In this document: positions 12,775-21,497 of the stretch, one piece after another
Numbering within the stretch: the first letter of the stretch is position 1
Layout: every line of letters starts with the position of its first letter
Assembly: GCF_033170155.1 (NCBI RefSeq)
Contig: NZ_CP137079.1
Span: 186,001-250,000, forward strand
Direction: 5' to 3'
Source of the DNA: Raineyella sp. W15-4
Lineage (GTDB): Bacteria > Actinomycetota > Actinomycetes > Propionibacteriales > Propionibacteriaceae
DNA length: 64,000 nucleotides
Translations under genes and position numbers: made by a program
Notes under the pieces: model-generated
The model's input: only the letters and a program-made list of their open reading frames with translations
Database searches by the model: none
Told to the model about the DNA's origin: nothing

Positions 12775-13707
12775 ATGAGCGACATCGTGGTCTGCTGCAC
12801 CGACGGATCGATGGTCTCGCGGGACGCGATCGCGGCGGGACTGTCCCTGCTGGACCGGGAACGGTGGGAGGTCCAGGTGGTGACGGTGGTGCCGGACGTC
12901 ATCGTCGATCCCGGCATGCCCGGGCCGATGCCGGCCGCGTCGTTCACCGCCGGCGTCGTCGTCTCGGATCCGGTGGCGGCCCGCCGGCAGGCCCTCGACA
13001 CCGGCCAGGAGATCGCCACCGAGACCGCCGACCATCTCGGCCTGGGTCCGGAGTCGGTGCAGGTGCTGATCGGTCTGGCCGGCCCGGCGGTGGTCGAGCA
13101 CGCCAGGGCGGTCGGCGCGGCGCTGGTCATCGCCGGCAGCCGGGGGTTCGGCGGTGCGGCGCGGTTCGTGCTCGGCTCGGTCTCCGACCATTTGGTCCGC
13201 CACGCTCCCTGCCCGGTCCTGGTCGGCGGCGAGGAGCTGTCGATGCCACCGGCCGGGCCGGTGGTGGTCTGCGTGGATGGCTCGGAGCGGTCGGTGCGGG
13301 CCGGGGCCGCGGTCGTGCCGCTGCTGGCCCGCGACCTCCCGCTCGCGGTGGCCACCGTGACCGCCCCGCGGACGGTCGCCGCCGAGGGCGCCTTCGAGGA
13401 GATGGCCGAACGGCGGCGGGCGGAGGAGGCGGAGCAGATCCTGGTGTCCGCGGCCACCGCGCTCGGGGTGCCGGACACCGAGTTCCTGTCCCTGACCGGT
13501 GCGAACGCCGCTGACGCGCTGGTGACGTTGGCCCGCGAGCAGCCGATCCGTGCGCTGGTGATCGGCTCGCGTGGTCATGGCGGGGTGGTCCGGGCCGTGC
13601 TCGGCTCGACCGCCGACCGGGTGCTCCGGGAGGCGCCGTGCCTGGTCTGTGTGGTGCCGGCGGACCGTCAGAACGCCACGCCGCGCCACAGCAGCACGGT
13701 GGCATAG
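12775..13707 (+). CDS. tandem universal stress protein (UspA) domain protein
   Basis: 310 residues with two Usp domains (about 1-148 and 156-300), cytoplasmic. Each keeps the ATP-binding G-2x-G-9x-G(S/T) signature: GSRGFGGAARFVLGS in the first and GSRGHGGVVRAVLGS in the second. Such doubles are common in actinobacteria and are tied to hypoxia, dormancy and stress survival. Start ATG 12775 is set by GAGGAGG just upstream; an in-frame ATG 60 nt earlier lacks a site. Its 3' end overlaps a gene remnant on the other strand. Confidence 0.87.
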   Translation: MSDIVVCCTDGSMVSRDAIAAGLSLLDRERWEVQVVTVVPDVIVDPGMPGPMPAASFTAGVVVSDPVAARRQALDTGQEIATETADHLGLGPESVQVLIGLAGPAVVEHARAVGAALVIAGSRGFGGAARFVLGSVSDHLVRHAPCPVLVGGEELSMPPAGPVVVCVDGSERSVRAGAAVVPLLARDLPLAVATVTAPRTVAAEGAFEEMAERRRAEEAEQILVSAATALGVPDTEFLSLTGANAADALVTLAREQPIRALVIGSRGHGGVVRAVLGSTADRVLREAPCLVCVVPADRQNATPRHSSTVA

Positions 13708-13810
13708 GCCGTCGTCTCGTCGGTGCGGACCACGGAGGTGACCCGCCGGGCGACGGCCCGGCTGAGGTCGGGGTTGTGATGCACATCGACGAGCGCGGTC
13801 CTCGGCCGCG
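13668..13810 (-). pseudogene. 3' remnant of an unidentified gene
   Basis: Read on the minus strand, about 48 codons ending at the TGA 13668-13670 are almost all G or C at the third position. They give a natural-looking protein tail: DVHHNPDLSRAVARRV, then TAYATVLLWRGVAF. Upstream of about 13810 the frame becomes proline/arginine-rich and loses that character, and no good start is seen. I do not recognise the family. It looks like the surviving end of a gene that once converged on the Usp gene and was cut when the neighbouring island formed. Confidence 0.42.
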
Positions 13811-14008
13811 CCGTGCCCCGATGGTGCGCGGGCCCGGGCGGGGGTACCCAAGGGACTGCTTGCGACTCGGCTGACTGCAGCATGTCGAGCGGCGAAATCA
13901 TTGGAGGGCACTCCGAACCGCACGCGTTGGACCCGCTCGGGTATAGAGTGCTCTCGCGCGATGCAGTTGACAGTGATGTCGACGATTGAACGACCCGGGG
14001 GGGGGCGG
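13811..14008 (+). promoter_or_regulatory. upstream region of the Hsp70-GTPase gene cluster
   Basis: No gene seen. GGGTATAGAGT near 13940 is a possible extended -10, but no -35 at proper spacing is convincing. A run of nine G lies at 13997-14005, just ahead of the first gene's ATG, and may act as its ribosome site. The segment marks the left edge of the cluster. Confidence 0.35.
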
Positions 14009-15673
14009 ATGAAGTTCATTGTGGGGCTGCTGTACGGTGTCGGCTGTCTTCTAGCTATGTTCGCGATCGGGATTCCGGCGGGGATTCTCGTGGTGTTTGT
14101 GATACCCCCGGTTGCCCTGACATTGGCTCTTCCCTGCGGGCTGTATGGAATGGTCGGTTCGCGTAGACGGCCTGTCGAGTTCTTCGGGCCGGGTATCCTG
14201 GGTCGAACGCTTTTCCGGCAGAGTGATCGGTCGGACAAAGCCGCCTTCGGGCTTGATCCGGCGTGGCCGTCGTTCGCTCTGGCTCAGGTGGGCCCGGTGG
14301 GGAAGAACATCCTCGCGGCAGGCGAGCAGTGGGCGAGAGCGCTCAGTGCGTGGACCAAGAGGCCCGGGAAACCGGTCTGGTTCTGGTTCTGGTCTGTACT
14401 CTCGCCGATTGTGGTGGCCGCACTGCTCGCCGCGCTCTTCCTGCGGATCGGCGTGAGAGTCGTGTTCGTCGTCGTGTGGGCGGCCCAGCTGGTCCTCCTC
14501 CTCGGCGCCGCGCTTACCGTGGTGGTGCTGCGGGCCGCAGACCGGAGCGTCCGGGTACTGCGGGGAGGACAGGCCTCCTGTCCTCAGCCCTCGTGCTACC
14601 ACGTGTCGGACATCCCGAGTTTCGCCTGCCCGTCGTGCGGAGTCCTCCATCACGACGTACGCCCGGGGCCACTGGGTGTGCTGGCGCGTCGATGCAGGTG
14701 CGGGCAACTGCTGCCGACCACGGTGACGCTCGCCTCGCGCAGACTCCGAGCTCTCTGCGCCAACTGTGGCGAGCCGCTCAGCGTCGGTGCCGCCAGCATG
14801 AAGGAGATCAGGATTCCGGTCTTCGGCAGTGTGGCGTCGGGGAAGTCGAGGTTCCTCTGGATGGCCGTCGAATCACTGGCGGTCGAGGCGCGGGCGAACA
14901 GAGCGGCCGTCACGCCCGTTGGTGAGGAGGCCGAGCGTTGGGAGACCATGGTGGACCAGGTGATTCGGCCCCAGAAACAGACTTTGCGTACACAGCCGGG
15001 GAGCGCGGTGACCGGAGCGGTGTTCCAGGTCGCCCAGCCCAAGGGTGCGCCGTTCCGCCTGCAACTCTTCGACGCCCCCGGAGAGTCCTTCCAGAATGCC
15101 CAGGACAACGCCGAACTCGCCTTCCTTGACCGGGCCCACGGAATGGTGCTGATCATTGACCCGTTCACGATTCCACGATTCCGTGACGAGCTGTCGCAGA
15201 GATTTCCGGAGCTGGTCTCCGAAGCTGTTCCGGCGGAACTGAGTCCCGAGGAATCGTATGACGTCACGGAGCAGCGTCTACTCACCTACGGGGTGAACCT
15301 GCAGAAGAAACGTCTCGCCATTGTCATGGTGAAGATGGACCTATTCATGCGGAGCGGAATGGCGCCGGCGCGGTGGGGGTGGGGCGCGGGCACCGAGATC
15401 CGGTCCTGGTTGGTGGGCGACGCGGATCTCTACAATCTCGTCCGCCGTGCCGAGATAGCCTTCGGAGACGTGGCGTACTTCGCCACGTCCTCATTCGATC
15501 TCCCGGTTGCTGGGGATCCGCGGCGGACGAGTCTGCCGCTGGAGTGGCTGGCGGACTCGTTCGGGGCGAGGCTGGTCACTGCTGGGCCGGGGCCTGGTTC
15601 CACTGACACGACGACACGGAGACGTTCGCCGCTGGTTGCAGCTGCTTCACATCGGGGCGACGGTCATGAGTGA
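14009..15673 (+). CDS. membrane-anchored zinc-ribbon GTPase (TRAFAC type, resembles double-GTPase family)
   Basis: 554 residues. Two membrane segments lie at about 2-48 and two more at about 125-185. A cysteine-rich part follows with pairs CPSC, CRC and CANC, likely two zinc ribbons. The C-terminal P-loop GTPase has Walker A GSVASGKS at 273-280, the switch/Walker B DAPGE at 355, and VKMD (Asp444) standing in for NKxD. The GTPase faces the cytoplasm if the topology is as drawn. A sister gene at 21494 has the same ribbon-plus-GTPase order without membrane helices, so the two may pair. Start ATG 14009 is chosen because it opens directly on the first membrane segment; in-frame ATGs upstream (13901, 13976) lack this logic. 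The stop overlaps the next gene by 8 nt. Confidence 0.68.
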   Translation: MKFIVGLLYGVGCLLAMFAIGIPAGILVVFVIPPVALTLALPCGLYGMVGSRRRPVEFFGPGILGRTLFRQSDRSDKAAFGLDPAWPSFALAQVGPVGKNILAAGEQWARALSAWTKRPGKPVWFWFWSVLSPIVVAALLAALFLRIGVRVVFVVVWAAQLVLLLGAALTVVVLRAADRSVRVLRGGQASCPQPSCYHVSDIPSFACPSCGVLHHDVRPGPLGVLARRCRCGQLLPTTVTLASRRLRALCANCGEPLSVGAASMKEIRIPVFGSVASGKSRFLWMAVESLAVEARANRAAVTPVGEEAERWETMVDQVIRPQKQTLRTQPGSAVTGAVFQVAQPKGAPFRLQLFDAPGESFQNAQDNAELAFLDRAHGMVLIIDPFTIPRFRDELSQRFPELVSEAVPAELSPEESYDVTEQRLLTYGVNLQKKRLAIVMVKMDLFMRSGMAPARWGWGAGTEIRSWLVGDADLYNLVRRAEIAFGDVAYFATSSFDLPVAGDPRRTSLPLEWLADSFGARLVTAGPGPGSTDTTTRRRSPLVAAASHRGDGHE

Positions 15674-15878
15674 GCCGGGTGCAAGTACCGAAGGGCGTAC
15701 CCGCCTACCGGTCAGCTACCTTGCACATCGGCTCCTTCTGGTGGTGGTGCTCTGTGCCGTGGCGGCCGCGGGCGGCCGGGCTCTGTTCTTGAGCACGTTC
15801 CCGGCCACCGGGATCTCGTTCGTCTCACACATCGTCGAGCAGGTCACAGCATGGAGCTGGGGGTGGTTGCCATGGTGA
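15666..15878 (+). CDS. 70-residue single-pass membrane protein, unknown function
   Basis: ATG 15666 overlaps the end of the preceding GTPase gene by 8 nt, so it is probably translated by coupling. The protein has a charged N-terminus, one hydrophobic helix (LLLVVVLCAVAAAGG, about 24-38), then a short amphipathic tail rich in Trp near the end (WSWGWLPW). No known family is recognised. Its place between a membrane GTPase and an exported SH3 protein suggests a small subunit of a membrane complex. Confidence 0.55.
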   Translation: MSEPGASTEGRTRLPVSYLAHRLLLVVVLCAVAAAGGRALFLSTFPATGISFVSHIVEQVTAWSWGWLPW

Positions 15879-16258
15879 TGCCGAAACCACCGGTGACCAC
15901 GAGCTTTGTGATCGGTGCCGCGCTCGGGGTGGTGGCCTTCTTCGGAAGTGGACACCTGCCGAGCATGTCCGCCCTGTCCAAGGGATCGCCCCGGCCTTCT
16001 GCCCAGAGATCGTACGGTCCCTACCGGAGTGTCACGAATGAGAAGCTCTGGGTCAGATCGGCTCCCAACACCGAGGCCGAGATCGCGGCGGAGATCAGCC
16101 CCGACGCATCGGTCTACGTCACCTGCTGGACCTCGGGGGAGACCGTCTCTGGCCGACGGGGCACCTCGAGCGACTGGCTGAAGGTGGTGTCCCCGGGGAG
16201 CGGGTACGCCTCCGCCGCGTTCCTGACCGTCAACAGGGGGGATGTCCCGCAATGCTGA
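15872..16258 (+). CDS. membrane-anchored or secreted protein with bacterial SH3-like domain
   Basis: 128 residues. An N-terminal signal-anchor (about 8-28) is followed by a linker and an SH3_3-type domain (about 50-120). The domain starts LWVRSAPNTEAEIAAEI and ends GYASAAFLTV, the usual extracellular SH3b pattern that binds cell-wall or peptide ligands. Two cysteines (in VYVTCW and at the C-terminus) could form a disulfide outside the cell. The ATG at 15872 overlaps the previous stop (ATGGTGA) and follows GGGGGTGG. An ATG at 15851 would give seven more residues. It suggests the cluster has an envelope-facing side. Confidence 0.65.
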   Translation: MVMPKPPVTTSFVIGAALGVVAFFGSGHLPSMSALSKGSPRPSAQRSYGPYRSVTNEKLWVRSAPNTEAEIAAEISPDASVYVTCWTSGETVSGRRGTSSDWLKVVSPGSGYASAAFLTVNRGDVPQC

Positions 16259-16327
16259 CCTTTGTTCACATGCTTCAGTTCCGATGCACTCGAAGCAACC
16301 GACGGAAGATGACAGAAGGTGGAACCG

Positions 16328-17203
16328 ATGACTGCGGATGACTCTTCGGACCTCAACGTCGCAGATCAGGGCTCGGAATCGGCAGGGCGGCCCGAGGGAG
16401 TGCTCGCCGGCAACGGGACTGTTGCACCATCGGGCACCGCGGCGCCCGATGAGCACCAGGACGCGCTCACCGACCGACTGCGGGACCTCACTAGCGAAGT
16501 GGCCCGGCTGACCGGGGTCGTGGAGCGCTTCCACGACCGCGCGGAGCACTTGGAACGCATGAATCGCAGCATGCATGAGGAGATCGAGACCCTGCGTCGG
16601 GGCGAGGCACAAGAGCTCCTGAAGCCGGTCATCAACCAGTTGGCCGACCTCGTCATCCGGCTGCGGCTGCAGTCCTCGCAGCTCGTCGCGTCGATGTCGG
16701 CCGACGAGGCGGGGAAGATGTTGGAGGCCTACCTGCCGGTGGTCCTCGACATCCTGGGCCAGCTGGGTGTCGAGAGCTACACACCGGAGGTGGGCGACAC
16801 CTTCGACCGCATCACCCAACGGGCCGTGAGGCGGATCGATTCGCCCCATCCCGAGCAGGACCGCACGGTGCTCCGGGTCCAGGCACCCGGCTTCATCCTC
16901 GCCGGGGCGGACCGCCCGCTTCGGCCCGCGGAGGTCCATGTGGCACGGTTCGTCGAGAAGGCCGCCGCCCCGGCTTCGGGTCCTCCTGACCCCCAGGCGG
17001 TTCAGGAGCGGACGTCACCTGTCCAGGACCGTACGCCGATGAACTCGCCGACCGCCGCGGGTCCTCGCCGCGCGGTCGAGCCGTGGGCCTTCGAGACCCC
17101 GCCGGAGGCCCTGAGGGAGCCGGTCCTCCCGGTTCCTTTCCCGGGAGATATCGCACAGCCGTTCTCTCCCTCCCCCAACGACCAGCAAGGAGACCGGGCA
17201 TGA
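16328..17203 (+). CDS. GrpE-like nucleotide exchange factor, cluster-specific
   Basis: 291 residues. A disordered acidic head (1-45) is followed by a long coiled coil (about 46-100: LTDRLRDLTSEVARLTGVVE), then a GrpE-type four-helix and beta head. The latter shows YLPVVLDILGQLGVESYTPE, GDTFDRITQRAV and HVARFVEKA. A Pro-rich tail of ~90 residues absent from canonical GrpE follows. GrpE releases ADP from Hsp70, and this gene sits directly before an Hsp70 gene with an ATGA overlap, so it is very probably its dedicated exchange factor. ATG 16328 is preceded by AGGTGG; a GTG nine bases earlier is the alternative. Sequence is divergent, hence moderate confidence. Confidence 0.68.
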   Translation: MTADDSSDLNVADQGSESAGRPEGVLAGNGTVAPSGTAAPDEHQDALTDRLRDLTSEVARLTGVVERFHDRAEHLERMNRSMHEEIETLRRGEAQELLKPVINQLADLVIRLRLQSSQLVASMSADEAGKMLEAYLPVVLDILGQLGVESYTPEVGDTFDRITQRAVRRIDSPHPEQDRTVLRVQAPGFILAGADRPLRPAEVHVARFVEKAAAPASGPPDPQAVQERTSPVQDRTPMNSPTAAGPRRAVEPWAFETPPEALREPVLPVPFPGDIAQPFSPSPNDQQGDRA

Positions 17204-18822
17204 CGACATACGGAATCGATCTCGGGACCACATACTCCTCCGTCGCCTATATCGACGACCACGGAGAGCCGTCCATCGTGCCTAACTCTCTCAACTCGGC
17301 CTCCACCACACCCTCCGTCGTCTTTTTCGAGTCGGCGGACAATGTCGTGGTCGGCCAGACGGCCAAGGACACGTCAGTCTCCGAGGCGGAGAGCGTGGTC
17401 GCTCTCGTCAAGCGGGACATGGGGCTCGACCGGAACTGGGAGTTCCACGGCAAGGCCTACACGCCGGAATCCATCTCCGCCGTCATCCTCCGCTCACTGG
17501 CCGATGACGCATCCTTGGTCCGCGGTGACGAGGTGTCGCAGGTCGTCATCACCGTGCCGGCATACTTCGGGATTCGCGAGAAGCAGGCCACCCGTGACGC
17601 CGGCGCGATCGCCGGACTCGACGTCAAGGCGATCATCCCGGAGCCTGTTGCGGCAGCCCTGCACTACGGGGTGACGGATGACGCCGAGGAATCCACCATC
17701 CTCGTCTACGACCTCGGCGGTGGAACCTTCGACACCACGGTCCTCAGGAGCACACCCGGTCGTCTCGAAGTCCTCGTGGTCCAAGGTGATCACCAGCTGG
17801 GCGGGGCCGACTGGGACGACCGGCTCAAGGACATCCTCCTGGAGAAATTCGCCGCCGAGGTCGGCGAGGATACCGCCGCCGAGGCAGCGGATGACGAGGC
17901 GTTCCTCGGCGTCCTGTTCACCGCGACCGAGCAGACCAAGAAGCAGCTCACGCAGGCTATGTCCCGGCCGGTTTCCCTCTTCCACCGCTCGGCGAGCGCG
18001 CGTGTGGAGGTCACTCGTGAAGAGTTCGAGGAGCATACGCGGGACCTCCTCGATCGCACCGTCGCCCTGACCCGGATCACACTGGAGGATCTGGAGGCGA
18101 AAGCGCCGGGGACGACCATCGACACGGTGCTTCTCGTCGGCGGGTCATCGAGGATGCCCCAGGTCACGCGGGCCCTCGGCGAGATGTTTACGTGCGACGT
18201 CAAGCTCCACGATCCCGATCTCGCCGTCGCGAAGGGCGCCGCCGTCTTCGCGGCGCTCGGTGATGAGCTGGAGTGGACGAACCAGTACGGCGACGACAAT
18301 GATGGGACGGGTGCTGCTCCGGTGGGTGGCCGTACTCGGGCGTTGGGGGGAGCCATGGGCGGCGGTGCGGTGCAGGTCATTACCGTGCTGCCCAAGGCCA
18401 TCGGCGTGCGCATGGTCGATACGTCGGTCGACCCGTGGGAGCCGTACGTTCTCCACATCGCCATGCCGCAGCAGGCGCTCCCGTTCCAGGCAGAGACCGT
18501 GATGGCGGCCACCGCCTCGGCGGAGATGACCGAGATCCCGATCGAGCTCTACGAACAGGCCGGGCAGCACCCGAGCGAGCGCCTCGACGACAACCGGCTG
18601 CTCGAGGGCGGCGAGGGCGTGATCGGTGGCCTTCCGCCGCTGCCGAAGGGATCCCCGGTCCGTATCGACCTGAGCATCGACGAGGAGGGGCTGATCCACC
18701 TCGAGGCGGAGGAGACCACGCACGGGACCGAGCTGCGGATGCAGCTCCAGCTCGCCAATCTCGGGCAGGAAGAGGTCGCTGCTGCCAAGCAGCAGATCCA
18801 GGGCCTCACGATCGGCGCCTGA
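17200..18822 (+). CDS. Hsp70/DnaK-like chaperone lacking the helical lid (first copy)
   Basis: 540 residues against ~610-640 for DnaK. The ATPase domain is complete: phosphate-1 GIDLGTTYSS (5-14), LVKRDMG with the catalytic Lys, EPVAAALHYG, phosphate-2 VYDLGGGTFD and adenosine motif LLVGGSSRMP. A short Gly-rich linker leads into a beta-type substrate domain (FQAETVMAATASAE onward). The chain stops after EEVAAAKQQIQ, so the alpha-helical lid is essentially missing and substrate trapping must differ from DnaK. ATG 17200 overlaps the GrpE-like stop and has AAGGAG upstream. The stop overlaps the next start (TGATG). Confidence 0.85.
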   Translation: MTTYGIDLGTTYSSVAYIDDHGEPSIVPNSLNSASTTPSVVFFESADNVVVGQTAKDTSVSEAESVVALVKRDMGLDRNWEFHGKAYTPESISAVILRSLADDASLVRGDEVSQVVITVPAYFGIREKQATRDAGAIAGLDVKAIIPEPVAAALHYGVTDDAEESTILVYDLGGGTFDTTVLRSTPGRLEVLVVQGDHQLGGADWDDRLKDILLEKFAAEVGEDTAAEAADDEAFLGVLFTATEQTKKQLTQAMSRPVSLFHRSASARVEVTREEFEEHTRDLLDRTVALTRITLEDLEAKAPGTTIDTVLLVGGSSRMPQVTRALGEMFTCDVKLHDPDLAVAKGAAVFAALGDELEWTNQYGDDNDGTGAAPVGGRTRALGGAMGGGAVQVITVLPKAIGVRMVDTSVDPWEPYVLHIAMPQQALPFQAETVMAATASAEMTEIPIELYEQAGQHPSERLDDNRLLEGGEGVIGGLPPLPKGSPVRIDLSIDEEGLIHLEAEETTHGTELRMQLQLANLGQEEVAAAKQQIQGLTIGA

Positions 18823-21497
18823 TGCAGCTCGACGACACCCAGTACCTACACGACGTGATCGGCCCCCTTGCCAAGGGCCTGCGGTCGGACGAGGATCTGG
18901 ACTTCATCTACCTGCTGCGAGACTCGATGAGCGGTCGGGAGATCGTCGAGACCGTCCGCGCGGTGGAGGCGATCTGGTCGCGGAAGGGCACCGGGCGCGG
19001 GCGGTCTGCCACGAAGGTGGCTGCGCTCCAGCGTTCGGTTCCCCTCCGGGTCGAGAAGGTCGCGGGGACGCTGGGCGTCGCCGGGGGGCGGTCTGCCCAC
19101 TATGCCGAGGAGTTCTGGGTCAAGTACCACGCCTCGGCAGCGGCGGCCCACCGGGCCGCCGCGGAGGCTCTGACCACGACGTTGACGCTCCAGTTCGGTG
19201 GGATCGGTGCGCTGACCCGGGACCGTCTCGATGCCATGGTGGCGGCTTTTCCGCAGTATCAGTCCCTTCCTGAACGGGTCCTGACGGAGGCGGTGGCGAA
19301 GGCCGGGCTGTCCCTGGTCGACGTGGCCGTTCTGCCGGCCGGTGCCCCGGAGGTGTCCGCGCCGAAGGATCTTCTCCAGCAGCTGGAGGAGGCGAAGGCG
19401 CCCAGCATCTACCATGCGGTGTTCCCGACGCTGGCGACGTTCCAGGTGCTCGGAGAGTTCCGCGGTGTCACTGCCGACGGCCGTGAGGTCGCCCTGTCGA
19501 CGCAGGCGATCGAGCAGCGTGGGCGTGAGGTGAAGCGTGGAGATGTCAACGACCGGACACTGACGGCGCTCGATCATCTACTCGGGCAGCTGGTGACCAG
19601 CGGACGGCAGGGGAAGGATCTCGACCGGGTCTTCTTCACCGCTTTCATCCGAGCGCTCGAGGGCAAGGTCGGCGCGGGGCAGGTCGCGATGCTCGACCAG
19701 CTGATGGGACTGGGCCTCGACCGGATCGAGGGGGCCCGGATCGTCCTGTCGCTCGATGCCGAGGCCGGGCCTCGGCGCGGCGCCGACGAGGTCGAATCGG
19801 CGCTGGCGAGCGGAGAGCTGAGGAGCGCCCGCCGGGTGCTCGCTGCCCTACCGTCGTCCACGCCTGGACTGGACGACCTCGAGACCCGCGTCAAGGAAGC
19901 CGAGTCCGCGGTCGACTCGGCGGTCGCCGAGGCTCGACGCGCCCTGGCCGCGGGGGACCTGGCGAAGGCTGCCGCTGCCTTCACGACCGCGGCGACGCTG
20001 GCCGCCGACGACGAGCAGCTCACCGCAGAGATTGCTGCGCTGCCCCCGGGGGCGCCCACTCGGCTGACAGCGGCCGCCGAGTACGGCCGGGGGGCCGCGC
20101 AGGTGGTCCTGACCTGGTCACCGGGCCCGCTGACACCCTCGGACGCCACCTACGCGATCGTGTCGCGCAGGGACCGTGTCCCCCTCCACCCCGGGGACGG
20201 CGACGTGGTCGAATCCGGATCGACCAGCGCCGAGGTGGCGACCGGGGCCTCCGGCATCACCCTCCATGTCGCGGTGTTCGCCAAGGGAGGCGGCGCATGG
20301 TCGCAGGGTGCCGCCATCAGCGTCGACATCGCGCCTCCGGTGGCCGGTTTCGCGCTGCAGGGACGGGACGGGGCGGTGCGAGGCACCTGGGTGCATCCTT
20401 CCGCCGCGCGGAGCGTACGTGTGTGTCGTGACGACGTCGATGTACGTCTCGAGGGGCCCGGGGCGTTCGTGGAGAAGGACCTGGATCCGGGCACCAGAAT
20501 CATCTACACCATCCGGGCCTACTACCGGATGCCGGACGGCCGGACGGTCAGCTCGCCGGTGGTGTCCGCCGCCATCCAGCCACTGAAGGATGTGGCCCCG
20601 CTGGCCGCGCTGGACGTGCGAGCGGATCCGGACCGCGGCGGCGGGTATGTCCTGGTGGAATGGGTCTCCCCGGACCGAGCGCCGGTCACCATCGTCCGGA
20701 CCCGGGATGAGCCGTCGATGCGGATCGGAGCGCTCGTCCCCGAGGAGCGACTAACGACGTCGGGTGAACGTCTGGTCGGAACTGTCCGGCAGGTGTCGAG
20801 GGACCGGTATGCGCTGACGGCGAAGCTGCCGACCGGCCATTGGTTCCTGAGCGCGTTCTCCTTGGGGCCCTCGGGATATGTCGCCGGCGCGCGGGCCGAA
20901 ACGATGGTGATCCCCGGCATCGAGCAGGTGGACGTCCAACGGGCCGGCTCGGAGGTGCGGCTCACCTGGGACTGGCCGGAGGGCGTCCACAACGCCCAGA
21001 TCGAATGGCGGGCGGCGGGTGGGGCCGGAACGACAACGATCGATCGGCACACGATGCGGGCCGACGGCGGGTGGCGGGTGCGGAGCGGTCCCGGGCCGAT
21101 GGACGTGGTGATCTCCGCGATTCATGACCAGGCGGGCCGACGGTGGCTGTCGGCACCGTACCGAGACCATATTCCTGGTGCCGCGGCCACCTGTGCCTAC
21201 AGTGTGCGCCACGCGATCCTGGGGAACAAAGTGAGCGTGACTTTCCGGCACGACTCCGGCGGCGGCATCCGGGGTGATGTGGAGGTCGTCGTACGACCGG
21301 GGCAGGTCATGCCGGTCGGACCGGAAGGGGCGACAGTGCTCGGGACGGTGTCGCTGGACCTGTCTCCCGGTGCGGAGACCAGCTGTGATTTCACTATCCC
21401 GCACCACCTCCGCAAGCCCCTGTGGGTGTGTGCATTCCTCGGACCGGGGGCGGGCTTCACGCTGCGGCCGCTGACGACGAAGGGCATGAAGAAGTGA
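18822..21497 (+). CDS. large helical protein with FN3-like repeats, Hsp70-associated, unknown function
   Basis: 891 residues, no signal peptide or membrane helix. About 1-330 is helical and unlike any family I recognise. About 335-405 is Ala/Glu-rich and TPR-like (VAEARRALAAGDLAKAAAAF). From about 410 to the end the protein alternates short beta sandwiches resembling fibronectin III domains: APTRLTAAAEYGRGAAQVVL starts the first, and others begin near PVAGFALQG, PLAALDVRA and EQVDVQRAG. Its coupling to the Hsp70 stop (A of TGA shared) argues for direct partnership. It could be a client adaptor replacing a J-protein, none of which is present. The role is unproven. Confidence 0.6.
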   Translation: MQLDDTQYLHDVIGPLAKGLRSDEDLDFIYLLRDSMSGREIVETVRAVEAIWSRKGTGRGRSATKVAALQRSVPLRVEKVAGTLGVAGGRSAHYAEEFWVKYHASAAAAHRAAAEALTTTLTLQFGGIGALTRDRLDAMVAAFPQYQSLPERVLTEAVAKAGLSLVDVAVLPAGAPEVSAPKDLLQQLEEAKAPSIYHAVFPTLATFQVLGEFRGVTADGREVALSTQAIEQRGREVKRGDVNDRTLTALDHLLGQLVTSGRQGKDLDRVFFTAFIRALEGKVGAGQVAMLDQLMGLGLDRIEGARIVLSLDAEAGPRRGADEVESALASGELRSARRVLAALPSSTPGLDDLETRVKEAESAVDSAVAEARRALAAGDLAKAAAAFTTAATLAADDEQLTAEIAALPPGAPTRLTAAAEYGRGAAQVVLTWSPGPLTPSDATYAIVSRRDRVPLHPGDGDVVESGSTSAEVATGASGITLHVAVFAKGGGAWSQGAAISVDIAPPVAGFALQGRDGAVRGTWVHPSAARSVRVCRDDVDVRLEGPGAFVEKDLDPGTRIIYTIRAYYRMPDGRTVSSPVVSAAIQPLKDVAPLAALDVRADPDRGGGYVLVEWVSPDRAPVTIVRTRDEPSMRIGALVPEERLTTSGERLVGTVRQVSRDRYALTAKLPTGHWFLSAFSLGPSGYVAGARAETMVIPGIEQVDVQRAGSEVRLTWDWPEGVHNAQIEWRAAGGAGTTTIDRHTMRADGGWRVRSGPGPMDVVISAIHDQAGRRWLSAPYRDHIPGAAATCAYSVRHAILGNKVSVTFRHDSGGGIRGDVEVVVRPGQVMPVGPEGATVLGTVSLDLSPGAETSCDFTIPHHLRKPLWVCAFLGPGAGFTLRPLTTKGMKK

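Noticed and set aside
13901-14008. Longer N-terminus for the membrane GTPase (ATG 13901 or 13976)
   Set aside because: The added residues are polar, low in coding bias and lack a ribosome site; ATG 14009 opens on the first membrane helix.
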